Assembly: GCA_902476645.1 (NCBI GenBank)
Contig: CABSEG010000025.1
Coordinates: 1-32,687 of the forward strand
Direction: 5' to 3'
From: an uncultured Lachnospiraceae bacterium
GTDB taxonomy: Bacteria; Bacillota; Clostridia; Lachnospirales; Lachnospiraceae
Length of the DNA stretch: 32,687 nt
Shown here: one piece after another, positions 15,555-23,044 of the stretch
Numbering within the stretch: position 1 is the first letter of the stretch
Layout: each line of letters starts with the position of its first letter
Translations under genes and position numbers: made by a program
Notes under the pieces: model-generated
What the model was told of the DNA's origin: nothing
Seen by the model: the letters and a program-made list of their open reading frames with translations, nothing else
The model's database searches: none

Positions 15555-17120
15555 TTACCCTGCGCTTTTCATGCGATAGTCTCCCGGGGTACACCCTACA
15601 TTTTTCTTAAACAGCGCATAGAAATAGTGGGGATCCTTATATCCAAGCCTTCTGCTGATTTCCGTTGTCTTTAATCCTGTGCAGCGAAGCATTTCCTTGG
15701 CCCGCCTCATACGGATTTCGGTCAGGTATTCCACAAAGGTCCTATGCTCCTGCTGTTTGAACAGACGGCTAAAGTAATTGGGGCTGACATTTACATAAGC
15801 GGCAACCTTATTAAGCGAGAGCTTTCCATCTCCATAATGCCTTTCTATATATTCCTTTCCTTTTTCCAGCAATTCCTGATAACCTTGTTCCTCCGTTTCG
15901 TTCCGGAGCTCTATGCATAGATGAAAAAGCCCACAAAGGTACTGTCTGGTAAGTGCCATAGAGGAAGCGCTTTTTGCCATATGATCCGTATCCGAAAAGC
16001 TTTCCCCCAATTTATGCGTGTCCCCTCCCGTCCTCTGTACAAAACTGATGGCAGCCAGGCTACAGTCCATCAGGATATAGCGCCGGAACAAATTGGACTG
16101 CATATTTTTGATTCCTATACAGATACAGTATTTCTCCACAAATGCCTCCACATCCTGAAGTTTGCCGTTCTTAAGAAAGTCTTGTATTCTCTGTTTCGCT
16201 ATTTTATTCATATTCCATGCCTGAACGGTTTTATCGCCTTTCAAACTCTCATCCCGATGGTAGGCGGCACCTTTGAATCTTGGGGAAAGCCGGTTAGACA
16301 GGGCGCTGTCAGCCTCCCGATAACAATCCGGCATCTCTGAAAGCTCTGTTTTCTCCTTTCCCACACCGATGACATAACATAGCCCCGGCTCCATCTTGAA
16401 AATTTCTTCCAACTCCTCCAGAAGCTTGTTCATCTGTTTTCCAGCTTCTCTTTCGCTTTTGCCTTTCCACAAGATGGCTCCCCCTTCTATTCCACGATCG
16501 AAATATAGGAGTTCCGTATGTTTCTCCCAGAATTCTGAAAGCATTTCCTCCACCTGGCATCCCTGTTCTTCGGCCCTATTTTGGCGGGTTTCTCTCCAAT
16601 ATTGAAAGAGAATGAAATTATAAATTTTTGCAGACAAATCGATATGAAGCTTTCTGCTTTTGTCCATAATCTCAGACGCTTCCCAATGTCCCAGAATCAA
16701 CTCCTTTAAAAATAACTTCGCCAGGTATCTCTTATATTTTTTCTCCTCATCTGCCTCCCGCTTTGCCTTTTGCAATGTCTCTAAAAGATTTCCCATATCC
16801 ACCGGCTTCGTCAAATAATCAGTCACACCGATTTTTAAAGCTCTGCTGGCATAGATAAACTGGTCAACTCCACTGATAATAATAATTTTTATCTCCGGAA
16901 GCTCCTGCTTTACCAATTCACTCAACTCCAGTCCGTCCTGTAAAGGCATATCAATATCTATAATCAGGATATCCGGCTTCGACCATAATATTTCGTCACG
17001 GGCATGCTCTCCATCTGTCGCTTCCCCCACAAGACAAAGCCCGTACTGATCCCAGGGAATTTTTTTTCTGACTTCATCCCATATGAGCTTTTCGCTTTCC
17101 ACCAAAAATACGCTTGTCAT
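15555..17120 (-). CDS. YesN-type response regulator with atypical receiver
   Basis: Predicted 521 residues starting at 17120, behind GGGGAGGGAG. The receiver domain (1-125) has phospho-acceptor D55 (IIDIDMP), T/S of IISG and K of LTKPVD. The N-terminal acidic pair that normally reads DD is ES here (LVESEK, residues 6-11), which may weaken magnesium binding. A roughly 290-residue central region of unknown fold follows. The last 100 residues are an AraC-type DNA-binding domain (LSLNKVAAYVNVSPNYFSRL and TTEISRRLGYKDPHYFYALF). It is encoded just downstream of the two dockerin enzymes. No partner kinase is present. A role in controlling the glycosidase genes is inferred from position. Confidence 0.88.
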   Translation of the reverse strand: MTSVFLVESEKLIWDEVRKKIPWDQYGLCLVGEATDGEHARDEILWSKPDILIIDIDMPLQDGLELSELVKQELPEIKIIIISGVDQFIYASRALKIGVTDYLTKPVDMGNLLETLQKAKREADEEKKYKRYLAKLFLKELILGHWEASEIMDKSRKLHIDLSAKIYNFILFQYWRETRQNRAEEQGCQVEEMLSEFWEKHTELLYFDRGIEGGAILWKGKSEREAGKQMNKLLEELEEIFKMEPGLCYVIGVGKEKTELSEMPDCYREADSALSNRLSPRFKGAAYHRDESLKGDKTVQAWNMNKIAKQRIQDFLKNGKLQDVEAFVEKYCICIGIKNMQSNLFRRYILMDCSLAAISFVQRTGGDTHKLGESFSDTDHMAKSASSMALTRQYLCGLFHLCIELRNETEEQGYQELLEKGKEYIERHYGDGKLSLNKVAAYVNVSPNYFSRLFKQQEHRTFVEYLTEIRMRRAKEMLRCTGLKTTEISRRLGYKDPHYFYALFKKNVGCTPGDYRMKSAG

Positions 17121-17210
17121 TGATCTCCCTCCCCAAATACCACTTACCTACCATTTTTATTTATTATCCTTTTTTTCCCAATTTCTTTCATCCAGACAAG
17201 CAAAAGAAAA

Positions 17211-17250
17211 AAACAGCAAAAATTAAATTTTACTTTAATTTTTGCTGTTT
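17211..17250. terminator. Rho-independent terminator after the double-GH43 gene
   Basis: Perfect 17-bp stem, arms 17211-17227 and 17234-17250, with a six-base loop ttttac; it extends to 19 bp with flanking A/T pairs. On the minus strand it runs into TTTTTTTCTTTTG. It also lies about 90 bp upstream of the YesN-type regulator start, isolating that gene from the enzymes. Confidence 0.85.
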
Positions 17251-17263
17251 TTGTGGGAGGTTT

Positions 17264-17319
17264 ACGCCACTGGCGTTCTCTGTTTGCAGACCGGGCTGTC
17301 AAGATAAGACAGCCCAGTC
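17264..17319 (-). other. Two additional 3'-UTR hairpins before the terminator
   Basis: Between the GH43 stop codon and the terminator the transcript can form a 12-bp hairpin with one G-U pair (arms 17289-17300 and 17308-17319). It can also form a short ACGCC/GGCGT hairpin (17264-17276). Together with the terminator these give three hairpins in a row, possibly protecting the long mRNA from 3' decay. Confidence 0.45.
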
Positions 17320-17354
17320 GTTAGATTCCAAGCGTAATCCGATTGTTCCTCCAT

Positions 17355-20300
17355 TTAAAATGCACTGATTTTTTCAGAAGCGTACTGCAGAATCAGCACG
17401 GCATCCTTGGTATCCGCGAAACCATCCCCGTTTACGTCTGCGCCCTCAAGCGCCGCAGCGTCCAAGGTATCCAGCTCTGCATTATGGCGAAGCAGCGCTG
17501 TAGAATCGTTCGTGGTAATCTCTCCATCCTGATCCAAGTCTCCCTTCAGACGAGCCTGAACCAGAACCGTGGTGAGCATTTCTACGGCCTCTTCAACTTC
17601 TGCCTGTGTGGCATCTCCATTATCATATACGGCTTTTGCTTCTTCCAGTGCGTCGGCCAGACCACGGATCGTAGATTGAACATAATTGGACGCATCGGCC
17701 AGCATCGCTTCCGCTTTTTCTATCACAGAACTCAGGGCCGCTTTGTTGCCTTTCATGACCAGACCCCGAATTGCATCGGCAAGTTGCAGGTAAGCGCCGG
17801 CCAGAGCACCCTCTTCCCGGTCGGAATCTGCAAGAACGGCGTTTGCGTTATCCACTGCTTCCATCAGGTTGTTCCAGCTTTCAGAAGTGTACTTATCTCC
17901 ATTCAGACTTTCCACTGCTCCGATCAGGCTCTCCAAAGCTGTTAAATCCTCATCGGGTGCCACCTGCACAATCGCATCAATCAAAGCGCTTACCATCTGA
18001 TTGACTTGATCCTGTGTGGCTTCCGGATCCGTAAGCATTTCATTTGCCGCCTCTATCAAATTCTTCAATGCTGCCAGACTGTCCTCATCATAATTCTGCT
18101 CCAGATCTAAAATTGCCTCTGCTGCACGGACGGCTTCCTGTAAATGCTGCTTCTGCACACCATATTCCAAGTCTCCGAAAGCTTCTATCAGACCGGCAAT
18201 GGCTTTGTCGATGTCACCCTTGGCAGCCTGCGGATTTGCCTGAACTTCCTTTGCAATGTCTAAAGCTGCTTCCAGAGCATCCCAGCTTTCCGGAGTATAT
18301 TCTTCTTCTGTAAGATTTTCCATAAAGAGAATCCATGCTGCAAGCTCCTGTGACTGGAAGTCGCCGCTTCCATCCGCTTCGGTAAATTCCCAGTAGTCCA
18401 GTTCAAAGAGCTGGCTCATGGTCAGCTGATCGCTCTTATATACAAAGTAAACATCATGAACTCCCTCAGCCCCTGTGATGTCACAGCTATACTCTGCATA
18501 GGTACTTCCGTCGCCTGCCGGGATTGCCACTTCACCCACCTTGGTGCCGTCTTTGGCATCCAGACGGATCTCTATCGTTCCTCCTGTGAGTCCTGCCGCG
18601 CGCACCTTAAAGGATTTGGCTCCTTCTCCGAAATCCGCGCTGGATACGGCTGCCCAATCTCCATTGTTAATCTGGGTCAGCTTCAGATTTAAGGATTCCA
18701 CATAGCCTCCCGGCTCCTGGCAATCGGCTGTGGTGATGCCATTACTCCATCCCAAAGTCTCTGCCTCCACTCTCTGATAGGGATCCAGATTCTTTAACTG
18801 GCCCGGGCCTTCCCAGGTTCCGGTAACCGGTTGAATATGTCCTTCTTCATCATACGTAAAGCTGTCAATATGTGTAGAGCGGTATCCCTGACTGTTAGAG
18901 GGAAGACCAAGCTCCTTGGTAACGGTCTGTGCATGGTATATCAGATAGCCTTTTCCTTCAAATTCGAAGAAGGTGTGATGGTTGTTTCCTCCGATTCCAA
19001 AGAAGTTGCTTGGATTGCTGAATACCTGTCCCACAAAGGTAAAGGGACCCATGGGATTATCGCTTTCCATAACACAGATGTTGCCGCGTCCTGTCTCTGG
19101 GAGATTCGTGGAGAAATTCGAGCAGTAGGTATAATAATATCTTCCATTATGTTTATGGATACCGGAGTCCTCAAACAGACCAGGGGCATCAATCACTTTC
19201 GCATCGCCTTCTATCTGAACCATGTTGTCGGCCAGTTTTACTACACGTCCGGTTCCCGGATCATCGGCGTCTCCGATAGCCGGATCGGAAGGAATACCTC
19301 CTCCGTAATACAGATAGCCGGTTCCATCATCATCCACCAAAACGGCAGGGTCAAACAGCCAAGTCACGCCTTCTGACGCCTGCATTCCCCATGAGATCAG
19401 ACGGCTTCCCGTTTCTGGTTCCCGGAAAGGCCCAATGGGGGAATCTGCTTCCAGCACGCCAATGCCGCTTCCGTTGTCTGCAAAATACAAGAAGAACTTG
19501 TCTTTTCCGTCAATTACTTTATGGCAGGCTGCCGGAGCCCAGGAGTTATTCGCCCACTTGGCAATTCCGTTAGGCCCTGCCACCGGAATCGAACCGTGAT
19601 CCACCCAGTTCACCATATCATCGGAGGAAATCACATTGATGGTGTTGATCTTTCCATAGGTGTTGGAGGAAACCGGATAACCGTTTTCATCCTTTTCCGT
19701 CTGGTCATATTCCTGACTGTCGTTGGTCATATACACGTAAACTCTGCCATTGTAGGTAATCGCATAGGGATCGGCTCCAAACTTGTGATCCATCAGAGGA
19801 TTTGCCCGGCCAGGAGTCTTGGTAGAGCCGCTGGTAAGCACATCACTTCTTCCAATCAGTGCCAAATCCATTACCATATCCGAAACATCATACTCTGTGT
19901 TAATTCCAATGGCCCGAATGGAGTCTGCTTTCAGCTGTACTCTTTGCTCTCCCACAACCTGTTCCTTAACACGAAGCCGAATGGTGGCAAACTCTCCGCC
20001 GGCATGGGAAACGCTGCCGCCCTGAACCTTCAGCTCCAGACTCTCAGCCCCGGCGTCATAAGAACACTCTCCAGTTACATGTTCTTCGTTGAAGTCCACA
20101 TCAGTCACTTCCATGTTATCCGGAATGTCAAATGCCGCCTCAATGGCCTTGGCCCCCTCTACTGCGTCCATACTCAACGGAATATCCACTTCCGCTCCTG
20201 CGGAACCGGAAATTTCTGCGCTGCTTTGGGCAAAGGAAGCATTCTTTATGGTCACAGGTCCCTCCTGTACGCTTCCCGTATCCACACGGAAATAGTCAAA

Positions 20301-22526
20301 GTCTACATATCCGCCAGCCTCTTTTGTGGCATAGTTGAACAAACCAAATCTGGTTCCCACAAAATGTGTTAATTCAAAGGTAACCGTGCAGTCCTTTCCG
20401 AACTTCGTCCAGGTTGCCCCGTCATCCAGGCTATAATAGAAGGATACCTTCTGATTCCAGGTGTTCGTGCAGTCAAAGGCCATGCGCAGCAGTACCTGGC
20501 TCTGGTCCAGTTCCACTCTGGCGTTCTCTTTCTCGTCCTTCCAGCTGTCGATTCCATATTTGCTCTCTGAATCCGTGTTCGACTGTACCAGATACAGCTT
20601 TCCGTCTTCCTTCTTTACGGCAATATAAGCGTAGTGTTCCTGGAGCCCAGCCAATCCGGCCACGTCTCCGTCCTTCATGTTAGAAGCATCCATCTTCACA
20701 TAGGCGTTGCTCTGAGGTCCGAATACTCTCTGAGTCAGAGTATTTCTGGCATGCAAAATGCTTGCATCCGTTCTTCCTGTACGAATTCTTAAGTATCCGG
20801 GATTCTCAGTCAAAGACCAGTTATCATTATCCGGATTGTGATTCCACTGCCACTCCAGCTTCAGCTTAGAACCGTCTTCTGAGGTAAAGCGACTGCCCTC
20901 TTTTGTCATAGAAACATCATCCAGATAATAAATCATCAAATCCTCTGAGGCATCCGGATTCGGCGTCCATGGCGTCTCAAAGAAGATCTTCACCGAGCTG
21001 GTATCCGCATCCTGCGGTATGGTATAGGTTCCCTTAAACTCTGCCCACTCTCCCTTAGTAGCCGTGGTGCTGACCATATTTTCTATGTAGCCGTCCCCGT
21101 AAACGATGGAGATGATAAACCGTTTTGAATCGGGATAATTTTCACTTGCCGGGTCAGACTCATCATAACGATACTGTATCTTCGCAGAAATATCCAGCTC
21201 ATCGCCAGGCTTTACCCTTCCGGTCAGGTCCTGGGTTGCGCCTGATCCGGTATTTCTCCTATCGGATACCTTCAAGCCGAGTCTCCCACTTACGATGGTG
21301 GAATAAGCCAGACTCAGAGTAACCCCTTCTCTGGACTGCCATCCTGCAGTCTCGGACTCAAATCCTCCATTTTCAATCACTTCCAGTCCCTGGGCATCAT
21401 CTGGGGAGGCCTGGTTGCAAAACTCGTCTGAAGTTACAATGGAAGTTCTCTGCTCTCCAGTCAAAGGCATATCCACGGTTGTATTCATCTTCTTGTTATC
21501 GCCTAAAATAGGATACTTAATCCCATTCTCTGCGCCTTCCGTCGTCCAGGTAGCCGGCACCAGCACCGGAGTTCTTCCAATAGCTCCTCCATCCCGGAAT
21601 ACTAAACCATACCAGTCTCCTTCCGGCGTATCCACTACCTGTCCCTGAGCGGCTCCCTGATCATTTAATACAATGTGGCGTTCGTAGGGGCCCATCAAAC
21701 TATCTGAGGTATAGCATAACTGAGTACGGCATCCCTGTACATGTTCTCCGTCCTCTGTGGTCAGCTCAGGCGGCCAGGTGATAAGGAAAAGATAGTATTT
21801 TCCATCAATTTTCTGAATGTGAGCTCCCTCGCCAAGGGGATTGTAGTCTAACTCGGGCCAAAGCTTGTCCACCAGTACCTGCTCCGTTCCCTTCACCACG
21901 TCCGTATAATCTTCGTTCAGCTCAATAATGTTGATCGGCGTTCCCCCGTAGACCATATAGCCCTTTTTTGTCTCCTCATCAAAGTACAGGCTCATGTCAT
22001 GGTATACGCCGTCAATTTCAGATTTCTTCCATATGCCGTTTTCAATGTCGTCCGTCCGGTATATGTATGTCTTTCCTGTGGTATACGAAGCAAAACCACA
22101 GTAAAACATACCATCAAAGTACCTTAAACTGCTGGCCCAGGAGCCTTTGGAATAAGCGTTTCCATTCTGATTCGCCAAATCTCCCTGACTGTTGGACAAA
22201 TTCATTTTGTCATTATCCGTCAGAGTTTCATAGACATAATTACAGATCTCCCAGTTCACCAAATCCTTAGATTTCATAATGGGTACACCAGGCGCATAGT
22301 ACATCGTGGTGCTGGACATATAGTAGGTATCCCCCACCCGAATCACATCCACATCCGGGACATCCGCATTGATAACCGGATTCGTAAACTGCGTCCCGTC
22401 TTCGGTTACAGTGGATGTATATGCATCCGCCGGAATCGCGCTAAAGGGTACGGCCGTCGCAATCATCGCAAAGGACAGGGCAAAGGCTCCCACTCGCTTT
22501 AGCATCTTACATGAGTTTTTTTTCAT
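17355..22526 (-). CDS. Secreted double GH43 enzyme with cohesin-like, CBM and FIVAR-dockerin modules
   Basis: Predicted 1723 residues. The start at 22526 has a GGAGGG site and the signal peptide ends near PADAYTS (residue 35). Order: GH43 catalytic five-blade propeller (45-355; likely D58, D177, E233), a CBM4_9-like sandwich (382-544), a GH43 C2-type concanavalin-like domain (546-754; WQWNHNPDNDNW), and a cohesin-like module (757-892). A second GH43 follows (905-1245; D919, D1059, E1119), very like the Bacillus XynD arabinoxylan arabinofuranohydrolase (NPLMDHKFGADPYA, VISSDDMVNWVDHG). A CBM6-like domain (1250-1384), four FIVAR-like helical repeats (about 1394-1660) and a two-loop dockerin (1661-1723) complete it. 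Likely activities are xylosidase/arabinofuranosidase and debranching of arabinoxylan. It belongs to the exported enzymes of the locus and ends at a strong terminator. Confidence 0.9.
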   Translation of the reverse strand: MKKNSCKMLKRVGAFALSFAMIATAVPFSAIPADAYTSTVTEDGTQFTNPVINADVPDVDVIRVGDTYYMSSTTMYYAPGVPIMKSKDLVNWEICNYVYETLTDNDKMNLSNSQGDLANQNGNAYSKGSWASSLRYFDGMFYCGFASYTTGKTYIYRTDDIENGIWKKSEIDGVYHDMSLYFDEETKKGYMVYGGTPINIIELNEDYTDVVKGTEQVLVDKLWPELDYNPLGEGAHIQKIDGKYYLFLITWPPELTTEDGEHVQGCRTQLCYTSDSLMGPYERHIVLNDQGAAQGQVVDTPEGDWYGLVFRDGGAIGRTPVLVPATWTTEGAENGIKYPILGDNKKMNTTVDMPLTGEQRTSIVTSDEFCNQASPDDAQGLEVIENGGFESETAGWQSREGVTLSLAYSTIVSGRLGLKVSDRRNTGSGATQDLTGRVKPGDELDISAKIQYRYDESDPASENYPDSKRFIISIVYGDGYIENMVSTTATKGEWAEFKGTYTIPQDADTSSVKIFFETPWTPNPDASEDLMIYYLDDVSMTKEGSRFTSEDGSKLKLEWQWNHNPDNDNWSLTENPGYLRIRTGRTDASILHARNTLTQRVFGPQSNAYVKMDASNMKDGDVAGLAGLQEHYAYIAVKKEDGKLYLVQSNTDSESKYGIDSWKDEKENARVELDQSQVLLRMAFDCTNTWNQKVSFYYSLDDGATWTKFGKDCTVTFELTHFVGTRFGLFNYATKEAGGYVDFDYFRVDTGSVQEGPVTIKNASFAQSSAEISGSAGAEVDIPLSMDAVEGAKAIEAAFDIPDNMEVTDVDFNEEHVTGECSYDAGAESLELKVQGGSVSHAGGEFATIRLRVKEQVVGEQRVQLKADSIRAIGINTEYDVSDMVMDLALIGRSDVLTSGSTKTPGRANPLMDHKFGADPYAITYNGRVYVYMTNDSQEYDQTEKDENGYPVSSNTYGKINTINVISSDDMVNWVDHGSIPVAGPNGIAKWANNSWAPAACHKVIDGKDKFFLYFADNGSGIGVLEADSPIGPFREPETGSRLISWGMQASEGVTWLFDPAVLVDDDGTGYLYYGGGIPSDPAIGDADDPGTGRVVKLADNMVQIEGDAKVIDAPGLFEDSGIHKHNGRYYYTYCSNFSTNLPETGRGNICVMESDNPMGPFTFVGQVFSNPSNFFGIGGNNHHTFFEFEGKGYLIYHAQTVTKELGLPSNSQGYRSTHIDSFTYDEEGHIQPVTGTWEGPGQLKNLDPYQRVEAETLGWSNGITTADCQEPGGYVESLNLKLTQINNGDWAAVSSADFGEGAKSFKVRAAGLTGGTIEIRLDAKDGTKVGEVAIPAGDGSTYAEYSCDITGAEGVHDVYFVYKSDQLTMSQLFELDYWEFTEADGSGDFQSQELAAWILFMENLTEEEYTPESWDALEAALDIAKEVQANPQAAKGDIDKAIAGLIEAFGDLEYGVQKQHLQEAVRAAEAILDLEQNYDEDSLAALKNLIEAANEMLTDPEATQDQVNQMVSALIDAIVQVAPDEDLTALESLIGAVESLNGDKYTSESWNNLMEAVDNANAVLADSDREEGALAGAYLQLADAIRGLVMKGNKAALSSVIEKAEAMLADASNYVQSTIRGLADALEEAKAVYDNGDATQAEVEEAVEMLTTVLVQARLKGDLDQDGEITTNDSTALLRHNAELDTLDAAALEGADVNGDGFADTKDAVLILQYASEKISAF
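17358..17546 (-). other. Dockerin module of the double GH43 protein
   Basis: Residues 1661-1723. Two calcium-binding loops of dockerin type are present: D1663-L-D1665-Q-D1667-G with D1674, and D1697-V-N1699-G-D1701-G with D1705 and D1708. The loops are followed by STALLRH and AVLILQYA helices. The spacing of about 34 residues fits type I-like dockerins. Confidence 0.9.
17358..18347 (-). repeat. FIVAR-dockerin module, copy 1 of a duplicated segment
   Basis: Residues 1394-1723. It aligns along its whole length with residues 2329-2656 of the GH43-GH2 protein (23048-24031), sharing stretches such as LEYGVQKQHLQ, LIDAIVQVAP, LNGDKYTSESW and KGNKAAL. DNA similarity is also obvious (for example near 17880 and 23570). 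This marks duplication or exchange of the C-terminal module. Confidence 0.85.
19851..20258 (-). other. Cohesin-like module in the double GH43 protein
   Basis: Residues 757-892. A beta-rich domain with cohesin-like order: GAEVDIPLSMDAVEGAKAIE, FDIPDNMEVTDVDF, LELKVQGGS, GEFATIRLRVKEQVVGEQRV and a closing AIGINTEYDVSD strand. It lies between two catalytic halves. Its presence along with a C-terminal dockerin in one chain is unusual. The call rests on pattern alone. Confidence 0.55.
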
Positions 22527-22671
22527 CGCATTCCCTCCATTCTTTCTCTTGCATCAACTCATTGCATATAAATACTGGGTTACTAGTCTCTTCTCATTAA
22601 ATTTAGCAAAAGCAGAATGGAAATGATACGGAATTTTTTGTCTAAATGGTTATTTTTTTTATCACAATTGC

Positions 22672-22719
22672 AAACAGGGCAGAGAAAAGCAGGAAATTCT
22701 GCTTCTCTTAGCCCTGTTT
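22672..22719. promoter_or_regulatory. Leader hairpin upstream of the double GH43 gene
   Basis: Arms aaacagggc (22672-22680) and gccctgttt (22711-22719) pair over 9 bp and enclose a second partly paired stem (aagcag/ctgctt). On the minus strand only TTTG follows, so it is a weak terminator at best. It could attenuate readthrough from upstream or be a 5'-UTR structure of the enzyme mRNA. Confidence 0.4.
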
Positions 22720-22734
22720 TCGGATATTTTTACA

Positions 22735-22769
22735 TTGTAAAGTTTTGGTGTCTATTTATGAATTCTTAA
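22735..22769 (-). promoter_or_regulatory. 35-bp element shared by both dockerin-enzyme upstream regions, copy A
   Basis: Matches 31159-31193 at 31 of 35 positions without gaps. The minus-strand core is TTAAGAATTYATAAA followed by ACACCAAAAYTTTACAA. It lies about 209 bp before the GH43 start codon and overlaps the last codons of the gene fragment. A shared operator or promoter part is likely, since flanking DNA is not similar. Confidence 0.55.
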
Positions 22770-23010
22770 GATATGTCCTATCAACCAGGATCCTATCGAC
22801 CGGTTTCTTTAACTTGCCACTGAAAAAATTTACGACAACGCCGGTCAGCAAAGCGGAAAGAATCGTTCCCTCTCTTGTTCCCACAATGGTAAAATTAAAA
22901 AATAGAAGAGATACGAAAAGAGAAAATCTGGAAATTTCGATCTCATATAAAAGTGGAGCTGTTGCTCCGGTAAATGTTTCATCTACCTTTACAACAGCTC
23001 CTTCTTTGTT
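22756..23010 (-). pseudogene. C-terminal fragment of a YczE/YitT-like membrane protein gene
   Basis: An 84-codon open frame with no ATG, bounded upstream by an in-frame TGA (23011-23013) and ending in TAA at 22756-22758. Its translation contains FSLFVSLLFFNFTIVG, then TREGTILSALLTGVVVNFF and SGKLKKPVDRIL. Hydrophobic segments separated by a G-x-REGT-x-x-(S/A)ALL-x-G motif resemble the C terminus of integral membrane proteins of the YczE/YitT (DUF6198-like) type. The N-terminal part of the gene is absent: the frame stops just beyond the end of the giant GH43-GH2 gene. I read it as a decayed remnant left when the neighbouring enzyme gene arrived. The family name is from memory of the motif and is tentative. 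Confidence 0.45.
22955..23001 (-). terminator. Candidate terminator after the GH43-GH2 gene
   Basis: Perfect 10-bp arms ggagctgttg (22955-22964) and caacagctcc (22992-23001), with further GTAAA/TTTAC pairing inside the loop, 44 bp after the stop codon. ACTTTTATATG follows on the minus strand, a short U-tract. It overlaps the membrane-protein fragment, so it may be fortuitous. Confidence 0.4.
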
Positions 23011-23044
23011 TCATTGCTTTGATAATTTGATTCTGCTTCAGCTT

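Larger units (their letters stand above)
22527..23044 (-). other. 518-bp intergenic region between the two dockerin enzymes
   Basis: It holds, in transcription order, a candidate terminator (22955-23001), a membrane-protein gene fragment (22756-23010), a 35-bp element shared with the other enzyme's upstream region (22735-22769), a possible weak promoter TAGACA-N16-TAAAAA (22754-22727), and a leader hairpin (22672-22719). The remaining roughly 145 bp to the start codon is A/T-rich with no other structure I recognise. Confidence 0.6.
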
